Assembly: GCA_029964075.1 (NCBI GenBank)
Contig: CM057149.1
Span: 12,100,465 to 12,164,464 of the forward strand
Source of the DNA: Patiria pectinifera
Taxonomy: Eukaryota; Echinodermata; Asteroidea; Valvatida; Asterinidae
DNA length: 64,000 nucleotides
Direction of reading: 5' to 3'
The position numbers and the translations under genes were made by a program. Numbering within the stretch: position 1 is the stretch's first letter; every line of letters begins with the position of its first letter. Below the pieces are notes generated by a model. The model was not told the origin of the DNA, searched no databases, and worked only from the letters and a program-made list of their open reading frames with translations. This document shows, in pieces, positions 1-8,238 of this stretch.

Positions 1-589
1 TGCAATTCTTTTCGGTACATTGATTTCTTCAGAAATAGCCAAGGAAGACTTGGCAGTGGGAGGCAGTTCTTAAAGTTAAACGTCGTGTTTTCGCCAGCAA
101 AGACCTTAGCTCAGGCAGAAACGTGGCGCACAAGAAAGCTAGGCTAGGGGCAAAAGATGTGTGAGTGGTTGCTCTACAGCCGCCATCCGCTATAAAAGAT
201 ATGGAAAGGAACAAAAGGTACCAACTCCTTTCCAAGACAGGAGCAACATACATGTATGGAATGTTTCCGTTGTCAGAGTGCGCCCCAAGTGCGGCTGGTT
301 CAATAATGCCAACGGTGGTGGAGGACAGGCATGGCTGAGCTAGACAAGCTTTCGGGTGACAATAAACAGCAAGGGTGCTACCGGAAGTCGACCCGGAAAG
401 GGAAACAACTGATTCTTGCTTCGCACTCCAGCATCAGGGAAGAGAAAGGCAGCGCACCGAGTGTCAACAGCAGTTATACCAACAGGGGAGGTTGAGGTCG
501 AGGAGGACATGAGGCAGAGGCAACAGGCGGTAGGGTCTGATGGCGTCGATGACACTGGCTGGTAAGCCTTCGAGCGTGGGATATTTGTG

Positions 590-1480
590 AAATCCAGTTG
601 GCTCAGAAAGAGGACCCAGAGTTGAAGGCAGTCTTAATTGCGTTGGCTGAAGAACGGGGCTCAGAGACCAGCCTGGAAGTTCCTCCCTTGCCCACTTCCT
701 TTGCCTACCAAGTTCTAGTAGGCAAAGTGGGACACACATCAGCTAGTTTATGGGGTTTTGAAGGTCAAGTGGGAAGAGGTTGACGGGCGTGGCTCAACCT
801 AGCGTAGGTCCACGGACAAAAGTTGGAGATGCCGTATGCCTGGCACATGACAACAAAACTTCCGGTCACCTGGTGACAGCCAGAACAATTGCACTTGTTT
901 ATACTGGAGAGGAATGAAACGTGAGGCTGAGGTATGGTGCAGAAAATGCCACAAGTGCGGATTTAAGACGTCTCCCACTAAACCACTGCGGGCTCCTCTT
1001 CAACAGAACATGGTGGGTGCCCCTTTGGAATGGATAGCCATCAACAGCACTGGACCGCTTCAAAGGACTAAGATGGGCAACACAATATAGCATCATGGTT
1101 GTTGCTTCACCAAATGGGTTGAGGCATTCGCTACACCAGACAAGACCTCAGAGAATGTAGCCCGACCTTTGGTGGAACAGTCATTACTCGGTTCAGAGCC
1201 CCACTCGAGATCCACACAGACCAAGGGCGGGAGTTTGAGGCAGCGCTGTTTCAGGGTGTTTGTCAACTGTTGGGCGTCCACAAGACACGTACGATACCGT
1301 TCCACCCCAAAGCTAATGGTATGGTGGCCAGAGCGGTTCAACCGCACACTGAAGACCATGCATGCTCAGTGTCTTTGTATGGGAGCATCAAGACGACTGG
1401 GACGAACACCGGCCATACCTGATGATGGCCTGTTGGGGTGAAAACGTGTTGGGGTGAAAGAGCCCAAACTGATTAAGGTT
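590..1480 (+). pseudogene. Ty3/gypsy-type retrotransposon pol remnant (RNase H-integrase linker, integrase)
   Basis: Broken coding remnant readable only by changing frame. At about 840-990 there is an integrase-type zinc-binding pattern: two histidines in a HDNKTSGH context, then a WCRKCHKC cluster. From about 1020 a conserved block reads like the start of the integrase core (APLEW, then FTKWVEAFATPDKT near 1110-1150). The core continues with an HTDQGREFEAALFQ block near 1210-1250 and a PFHPKANGMV block near 1300-1325. In-frame stops and frameshifts occur near 930, 1088 and 1170, so no functional protein is made. The order (linker, HHCC, DDE core) is that of Ty3/gypsy integrases. RNase H itself is not recognisable; the linker near 600-650 is only suggestive. 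Confidence 0.8.
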
Positions 1481-1593
1481 GCTGAGGAGCCCCTACAGAG
1501 AACACGGCGTGACCGGGCCGTACTTGAGCCCAATCGATATTGCCACCAACTTGACAACATTTTGTCTGCCCCCCCCCCCCACCTGCAGGATGG

Positions 1594-1665
1594 ATGGTCT
1601 GCGGTTGCGAGCTGTGCGGGAGGATCTTCACTAAGAAAACCAACCTTTGGCGCCACGTCCACTGA
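1594..1665 (+). pseudogene. C2H2 zinc-finger fragment
   Basis: A short frame reads C-x2-C-GRIF-x5-L-x2-H-x-H and then stops. This matches the first part of a classical C2H2 finger (CELCGRIF...NLWRHVH), but the spacing between the last two histidines is too short. It sits directly downstream of the gypsy integrase remnant and may be a finger carried by that element or a degenerate piece of a host finger gene. No flanking finger is visible. Confidence 0.4.
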
Positions 1666-1791
1666 CCTCCTGTGAACACAACCACCTTAAAAAAAAAACT
1701 CATGAATGTGGGGTTGGCTGTGCCAAGCTTTCTATAGCTCAGAAACCCGGGCGGGGCACGAACGGGTCTGAAGTGGGGATCAGCTGGTGGG

Positions 1792-2065
1792 CATGGGCGT
1801 CGCCAGGATTTTTTGTAGAGGGGGGCAGACAATTTTTTGCCAAAAAATGCTTGTATATCTCAACACATTGTCGATTTATCAGTTTTAGAGGGGGGCAGGG
1901 ACATTTTGCCCCTCCCCCCCCCCCCACTCATTAAATTTACACCACTTTGTCTTTGCGCCTCTTTTTCTTTTCTCTCTTTTCTTTTCTTTTCTTCCTTTTT
2001 TTTTTTTTTTTTTTGCTTTTCCGGGGGGGGGGTGCCCCCCTTGCCCCCCCCTCGCTACGCCCATG
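1792..2065. mobile_element. G-rich miniature TIR element, GGCGT family, copy 1
   Basis: Perfect 9-bp terminal inverted repeat, CATGGGCGT at 1792-1800 and ACGCCCATG at 2057-2065. The inside starts with GCCAGGATTTTT and an AGAGGGGGGCA tract and ends with poly-pyrimidine, G-run and C-run sequence. It has no coding capacity. Other copies or relatives lie at 2784, 14581, 19922 and 50350. Architecture is that of a non-autonomous DNA transposon (MITE); the superfamily is not recognisable. Confidence 0.7.
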
Positions 2066-2555
2066 CTGGTGGGTGCCATGCAGGAGAACATGCTCCAGAT
2101 CTTTGCATGCAGCCTGGAGCCCACTGCAGGAGACATCCAGCAAGTGACGAGGCCACCACCAGCCGACCAGCGTCCAAGTGTGAGGCAGAGGCCAGCCACC
2201 ACTCGGAACAGCCTCCGCGGACCAGAGAACAACTGCAGTCCTCAGCTGGCCAGCTGAGTGCATATGGGCATGGATCACCATCCCGGGCCGAGTGCTGCTG
2301 GAAGAGGCCTTGATTCCGAGACAGGGAAGTGGACGAACACAGGCAAAAACTGGACAGCATGTCCCTGCAGGGGCATGGCTCCCGATGGACATCACAGGCT
2401 CCTGGACAGCTGGTGATGGAGCATGCAGGGCCTGTCCGGGATGCGGCCACAGGCATATAGGGGCTGCCACCACCATTATACCCTGTTGAGAGTTGATCCT
2501 CCAGAGGGAGCCTCGTTACTTATTTGGGGGCAAATAAGAGTCCTGGAGAGGGCGG

Positions 2556-2783
2556 TGTAGTGTCAGTCCAGGGCGGTCAACTGAGGGCACTCTACCGCTT
2601 TGACGGCAGGACAGATATGCCCCTGCAAAAGAGACTTGCAAACCCGTTCATGGATGCCATCTTGTTATATAGTTTTTTTGCCGAGTTTATTAGTCATATG
2701 TTTGGCTGTAAAAAGAAGTGCTATTTTGTATCAGAAGTTCAGGAATAAAACCAGGTTTGCAACAAATATCAGGCCTGTGTGTG
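2556..2783 (+). mobile_element. Possible 3' LTR of the gypsy remnant
   Basis: A purine tract (GGAGAGGGCGG) at about 2544-2555 is followed by TGTAGTGTCAG, the arrangement of a polypurine tract abutting a 3' LTR that begins with TG. An AATAAA signal lies near 2744. The right edge is lost at a GGCGT-family miniature element starting at 2784. No second LTR copy is in the window, so this rests on position and signals only. Confidence 0.35.
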
Positions 2784-2880
2784 CATGGGCGTCGCCAGGA
2801 TTTTTTCTAGAGGGGGGCAAAAAATTTTTTTGCCAAAAAATGCTTGTATTTCTCAACACATTCTCGATTTATCAGTTTAG
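2784..2880. mobile_element. G-rich miniature element, GGCGT family, truncated copy 2
   Basis: Begins CATGGGCGTCGCCAGGATTT like copy 1 and follows it closely for about 95 bp, including the AGAGGGGGGCA tract and the 'TGCTTGTATTTCTCAACACA' segment. It then stops abruptly with no right terminal repeat. Confidence 0.65.
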
Positions 2881-3184
2881 ATGTGTGTGTGACTCTGATT
2901 ATGTCCCGAAGTTCCCCAATCGACACGCTACAACAGCAAGAGAAATGGCAACTCGGTGTAAAATGCCCATAATGAGCGGGCTGTGCGAGGGTTCCAGAAG
3001 CTCGCCGCGTGACCTTTTACTTTCATGCTCTAATTTTGCATCCGAACAATTACAGATTTAACGCTTTTCTTCCGAGTCATCTGAGCCCCAATGGCGCTGT
3101 GTTGGGAGGATTGGACGCCTCAACTGTTTTTGTTTTGTTTTAATTGAGATCTCTCGTGGTATGGAATTGCCGCTTGCAAATTTG

Positions 3185-3290
3185 CAAGCGTGGGAGGAAA
3201 ACCCACGGAATCAGGTGGGGACTAGACTTAAAACCTAATCCACATGTTGGCCCAGGCGTGATTGGAACCCGGGTCACAGCGGTGGAAGGC
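3185..3290 (-). repeat. tRNA-SINE-like fragment
   Basis: Read on the minus strand it carries GTGACCCGGGTTCCAATCAC, resembling a tRNA B-box region. This is followed by sequence shared with the repeat near 24960-25090 (a TCCGTGGGTTTTCCTCCCA-like tail). The A box is not clear. It directly abuts the minisatellite at 3276. Confidence 0.4.
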
Positions 3291-3431
3291 GAGATAGTTA
3301 CTCGCCGCGGGGAGATAGTAATCGCCACGGCGAGATAGCAATTCGCCGCGGCAAGATAGTAATTTGCCGCGGCGAGATAGGAACTAAATTTTTCTTAATT
3401 TCTCTTGGCCCTTCTACGCTTCCGTGGGATG
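3276..3431. repeat. GC-palindrome minisatellite (about 5 degenerate units) with element end
   Basis: Degenerate tandem copies of a 21-bp unit centred on the palindrome CGCCGCGGCG followed by AGATAGTAA. The array ends in TTCTTAATTTCT and GGCCCTTCTACGCTTCCGT, the same terminal sequence as the inverted arms of the foldback element at 49075-50789. It is therefore a lone arm of that element family. Confidence 0.75.
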
Positions 3432-3599
3432 ATTTGCACGCATTGGTCAACCGCGCTTTTAAACAGCTGCAGCCAGATGCTCTATACATAGAACGATTTC
3501 CGGTGAAATTTCGTGCATGAACTGGAAAGTTGAACTTTGACATGACACATGCTGCATCCAAATCAACTGTCTAGAGCTAGGTCTAGGTCCACGCCAATT

Positions 3600-4111
3600 G
3601 AAAATACGCTGGGACGCGCTGACAATCGACATAGCCGTAGCTCTAAAATTAAGCAAGGATTTAAGCTGGGCAACACATATAAATCAAGTGACTGGGAAAG
3701 TTAATAGAACCCTCGGCCTTCTTAAAAGAAATCTTCAAGCATGCCGTAAATCCGTCAAAAAGAACGCATACAAGTCATTAGTAAGACCCAAACTGGAGTA
3801 TTGTGGAGCCGTATGGGACCCCTTCAACAACAACAATAAGATCAACCTAGAGAAAGTACAACGGCGAGCAGCCCGCTTCGTATGCAAGCGGAGATCCAGC
3901 GTTAACAGCATGCATATGCTCTCTTCTCTCAAATGGGGCACCCTCGAACTCACATCATTGTCTCGCCAAATTTCAACAAACTGTTCTATCAATATTCACT
4001 CTACCCAAGTACTACAAGGGAATACCTACTACCACCCAACATTCGCTCTGCTCCCAATGTCAAAGCTTTCAAAGAGGGAATTGAGCACCTATAGATCTCC
4101 TCAGCTTAGTT
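3600..4111 (+). pseudogene. CR1/L2-like non-LTR retrotransposon reverse transcriptase, 3' remnant
   Basis: The frame reads the C-terminal end of a LINE ORF2 reverse transcriptase. A KDLSWATHINQV block precedes NRTLGLLKRNL, then KSLVRPKLEYCGAVWDP (about 3772-3822), then EKVQRRAARFV. These are landmark motifs of CR1/L2/Jockey-type elements. After about 3985 a frameshift is needed to continue into the usual terminal region, which then ends at a stop near 4093. The polymerase catalytic motif is absent, so this is a 5'-truncated dead copy, which is typical of LINE insertions. Confidence 0.85.
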
Positions 4112-4919
4112 AATAAGGCCCACTTTAGTTAACTGCGCCAACCACTCCGACCAGTGCGAGATAACCACTTATAGGAGGTGTTTGCACAGTAACGACCAGA
4201 ACCAGAAGCTCTGGAAGCGCGTTTCGGACATGGCCGAGGCACCCGCCAGGGTAGCAGACCCATAAACGTCCATAGACCCCAATGGTAAATGCTCACACTT
4301 CAGAAATTCGGGAAAATAATCACAACTGTCCAAAGTGTTCGAGACACACATCAAGTTTAAAGCTTATTTCATCATCTTTCGTTTTCTTTTCAATTTTCGG
4401 GGGTTAACATGACTTTTAGGAGAAATTTCCGTCCGAAGATGATCACCCCTGAAAATAGTCCTGAAGCCCATCGCCTTGTTGAAATACGATGCCTACACTC
4501 CATTGCAAAATAGAGCGCTTTAAGGGCCCCAATTTCATCCAAATTGAACGGAACTACAAGCTCACAGTCCTGTGCACGACTTCCACCCATATTTTTTTTA
4601 CAAACCCTCAAGTTCATGGACCACAGCATGCTTAAATACCGACGATTTTGAGGGCATGCAAATCGTGATTTGGCCTGCGCAGGCAATTTCGGACCGATTT
4701 ACTGGTCTGCAACCACAGACGTCACATTGGCAGTCATGTTTATTGCATGGCCTTATGGGATCAGCCTTGACTCCATGGGCGCGTGCGCGTTCCTTCACTA
4801 AACTCCTGGCGCTATAAAAAATACCAATCGCTTTAAAAACTGGACTATTCAACTACTCCAAGACTACGAGGACCGCAGCCTGTGATGTGATGTCTGCCCA
4901 AACTTGATGTTTTTCTTTC

Positions 4920-4957
4920 GCTCGTACCCCCCGCCCTGCAAAGAGGGCGGGGGGGGG
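4920..4957. repeat. Solo terminal fragment of the GCTCGTACCCCC element
   Basis: GCTCGTACCCCCCGCCCTGC followed by AAAGAGGGCGG forms a short hairpin identical in type to the terminal repeats of the elements at 39691-40172 and 61931-63105. The two ends appear to be joined with nothing between, as after an internal deletion. Confidence 0.55.
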
Positions 4958-5039
4958 ACGATTGAATGTTTTTCTCAGCTACCTCACGTGACAGGCACAA
5001 CCTCGTATGTCACATGTCATCCACCTCATCCAGAAAACG

Positions 5040-5532
5040 ACAAAACCACGGTCATATCTTTGTGGCTTCCAAAACTGCAACCTGTCATTCCCAACAGCAT
5101 ATCAGCTGGCAAAACACAAGGTCACCAGTGCAAAAGAGGAAGACCGACAACTTCACACCGTCACTGAACTAGACACACATGTACAGGGGTATACATGTTC
5201 ATGTTCAAGTATATGTACATGCAAGTGCATGTACATGTACATGTTCAGTTTTTTATTAATCGAAAATAGGGGTGGGTGGGTGGGTCAAAAAAATTTGGGA
5301 AAAAAGTCGAAATTTTTAAACATTGAAAATTCTGAATGGCCCCTTATGTCTGCGGGGTTATTATACAAATAGGCCCGTGTGTGATAACCATAAACCACTG
5401 TGGTATGTATTTCCTTTTATTGGTAAAGCGCTGCGGCCCTGCGAGAGACCTTTTAAGTTCTATGCATGCCTACCCTCCTTTGTAACTCAGAAGCACCTAT
5501 TGATTCATTCTGCCCTTCATCGTCACTATTGA
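5040..5532 (+). pseudogene. Degenerate C2H2 zinc-finger pseudogene fragments
   Basis: Two pieces in different contexts. Near 5059-5130 a frame reads YLC-x4-C-NLSFPTAYQLAKH, with the last histidine of the finger missing. Near 5440-5532 a frame reads ERPFKFYACLPSFVTQKHLL followed by IHSALH. This has the PF-linker, F-x5-L-x2-H-x3-H spacing and a stop soon after, but the first cysteine is replaced by phenylalanine. Both look like decayed C2H2 fingers. Between them is a TACATGTA-rich simple repeat (about 5175-5245). Confidence 0.45.
5175..5248. repeat. TACATG-rich simple repeat
   Basis: Dense overlapping copies of ACATGTAC/ACATGTTC. Similar TACATGTA words recur at about 19300 and 34990, so this seems a common simple sequence in this genome. 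Confidence 0.6.
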
Positions 5533-5595
5533 GAGTACGCATAGCGTGGGAGTTGGCCGGTACTAGTTCAGTGTGGACAACGTGAACGGTTTGAA

Positions 5596-5601
5596 ATGGA
5601 A
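5596..5601 (+). CDS. Very tentative start exon of transporter A (ATG GAA)
   Basis: ATG GAA followed directly by GTAAGT would give a two-codon first exon in phase 0, the phase needed by the exon at 8049. It is offered only because transporter B has a similar short phase-0 candidate at 58740. The real start exon may lie elsewhere or the 5' end may be unrecognisable. Confidence 0.12.
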
Positions 5602-6090
5602 GTAAGTAATGCTTTTCTTTCATTGGTATTATGCAAACAAAATATTCTAAACACTTTCTTGCCATCACCTCATGCTAAAAACGTTTAGCATGTAAACATG
5701 TATACAAACTGATAACACGAAAGTGTTTAGAATGGTGTTTATACTCGCTTAACGCGTTTGTTTTGTAGGCCAGGCAATTTATCCACACAGAGGCAATTAT
5801 AATGGGCTACCTTTGTCTAATGCTTAAAATTGAAAACTTGCTCCCATGATCAATTTGACCTCTCTTGGAAAATAGCTCTTGACTCTGTCAAAATTATCAG
5901 ATTTGGAGGTTTGATGTCTCATTTTAAAGTGAAAAGTCGTATCTTTTGAACCTTATACTATCTATGTTGTTTACTCACTCTACGTTTGCATGTTGTTTTT
6001 TTTACAAACAGTTAAACTGTTTTCAGAGAGCGGAATGTCTGTCTGTATGTGGGTATAAAGTCTACAACACGTGCACACGTTCGCATACTG

Positions 6091-6420
6091 AATTTGTATC
6101 CTTGTGGCCTGGAGACATTTCTTTGTTCTCGTGAACTAAAGTGTTCGAGTTTGAAAGTACAGTTTCAAAATGCTCTTATTAATTAATTTCCTTGGCTGAA
6201 ACTTGGACTTAATAACCCTTTTCTAAAACCCTTCCATTTGCGACTGATCAACATGGCTTGGAAATTCCTACTTTTTGAGTAAAATCCATACATCTATTTT
6301 GTGAAAACCTTGTGAGGACGTATTCATCTAGAAGTTGCCCTGTGGAGACGTATACAATAATTTGTTCCAAATGTACACACGTCTACAGAGGGCACGGTGT
6401 ACATCAGATCGTACGTTCCA
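6091..6420 (-). repeat. Dispersed repeat family D1, copy 1
   Basis: About 300-bp non-coding repeat seen four times in the window. Shared landmarks on this strand include TTGTATCCTTGTGG, TTTCTTTGTTCTCGTG, a stretch on AATTTCCTTGGCTGAAA, and GTGGAGACGTAT near the end. Other copies: 20985-21275, 22402-22720, 32712-32995. No open frame is shared among copies, so it is probably a non-autonomous element. Confidence 0.65.
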
Positions 6421-7672
6421 TAATATACAGGCGTCTCCTTTTGAAGGTCACTTTTCGGATGGAAGGTTAACTGTTTTGTAAACATTCACTGGAGAATGCA
6501 CAAACTTGTGTGTAATACTGCATACTCATTACGGACCTGTGAACAAATTGAAAGAGGTCCACAGGGTGCAGGAATTAAGTGGGTATATGAATTATGATGT
6601 ACATGTATCCGGAACGTCGATATGCATTTCCATTCCCATTTACACTGCGTTCAAGTTAGAATAGTTATACTGACCGACACACTTGAATTAGTCTGGTTTC
6701 ATGCTCATTTCGCGACCCCATAAATTCGAGCTGTTTGGATGCGAGTTGTGATTTCATTCGTAAAGTGTTCGCCTTTTGCGGACGTTGAAGAAACCACTAA
6801 AATATAATCTAAATTGTTCGGTTACAAAAAAAACGATTTTGTTTCATGTATTCTGAAACACCCCTCTAGCTAAATAATGGATTGTCCAGCTGGCGAGTAG
6901 GATGTAAACATTGATCTCCATGTAAACAACTCCTTTATGGAGATTGACGAGCGCGTCGCGCGTACTTAGGTTATTGTCCTCCAAGTCGAGCAAAAACGCA
7001 AGCCTGTGAAAAGTGGCCACACACAGGATTTCTAACTCCAACTCATATTATTTCGCCAAGCGGACTCTGCGGGCAACGGCTACCAGAACTGCAACTGATC
7101 GATTCCCATCAAAGACAAGCACAGCTTCACAAAATGTGTTACAATGTTACAACTTTACCCAACCCTCGAATCTAGCCAAGACCTACCCGCGTCAAAGTGA
7201 ACAAAGAACACCACTAATCAACCTATTTATTGTGCCAATTTCCGGAGCGCGCTAGCCAGACCCAAAACCAGGTCAGCGCATCTGTGGCCCAACGCGCCAA
7301 TAATGCGCTGTCGGAGCCCTCCGGCGGCGGCTAGGAACAAAAGCAATAAAAGCGTTACACAAACTGTCCGTTATTTAATACACTGCTCTACTTTCTGTTA
7401 CTTGATCATTATTCAATATTTTAATCTGTGTAAAGAGCTTCGGGACGTCAGTGTTAAGCGCTATGATAAGAATTGTTTGATTAGAATGACTAAATTTACA
7501 GGAAGTCTGCAGGCATTCCCATAGACTTGTCAATTTCCCCATCTTTTATGTCACCTTACCCCACGAATTTCGGTATATGTTAATGTTTTGGACCACGACT
7601 ATATTTGCCTCTAAATATACGAGCCGCGACATTAGGGAAACATTGAAATGACTCCCTAATGTCCGATGGCTC

Positions 7673-7943
7673 CCAAGGGCGGATGGGGGGGGGGAGGGGA
7701 CCATGCCCCCCCCCCCCCAAACGAACCTAATTTTTTTTAAAAGCGACATCGCAATAAAGGCAGGCAATGAGTACACGTTCATCTTTTCCTAAAAAAAATG
7801 GTTTAAGTGGTCAGAAATTGCCTCAGATCGCACCACAGAGCATCTAGAATCGACAAATTTCAAAATCAATTTTTTTTTGACCCACTTTTTAGGGGAACAA
7901 TTTTTTTTGGGCCCCCAACATTGTGTTCTGGATCCGCCATTGG
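7673..7943. mobile_element. G-rich miniature TIR element, GGCGGATCC family, copy 1
   Basis: Ends CCAAGGGCGGAT (7673-7684) and ATCCGCCATTGG (7932-7943) are near-perfect inverted repeats. The left end runs straight into a G-tract, followed by a C-tract and AT-rich filler. A sister element with the same terminal motif is at 45742-45939. Non-coding. Confidence 0.65.
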
Positions 7944-8048
7944 TGGCTTTCTAAGGTACAAGTAATGGCGACAATATGTCTTTTACAGGTACCATTAACA
8001 GTTATAATCTTTATAATAATCTTGTGTCACTTAATTACCTTTTGACAG

Positions 8049-8238
8049 AATCCCAGCCGACAAGATGGCGGCTACGGTTGGGTGATGACCGCCATAGCGT
8101 TTGCCGCTAACCTAATTTTACTTGGGACGTTCAAAAGCTTTGGAGTTTTCTTGCTGCCCGTTCAGGAATCGTTACAATGCTCAATTACAACTCTTGGAAC
8201 CGTTGTGGCTGCTACTCACACCACTGGATTCATTTTTA
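8049..8238 (+). CDS. Transporter A, coding exon with DGGYGW signature
   Basis: Acceptor TTTGACAG, donor A|GTAAGT. 190 nt, phase 0 in and phase 1 out. Contains the MCT signature DGGYGW and the first helix and a half. Same length and phases as 60097-60286. Confidence 0.92.

Noticed and set aside
1937..2476. 179-codon minus-strand open frame
   Set aside because: It crosses a miniature element (poly-Lys from a T-run on the plus strand) and retroelement debris; no domain is recognisable.
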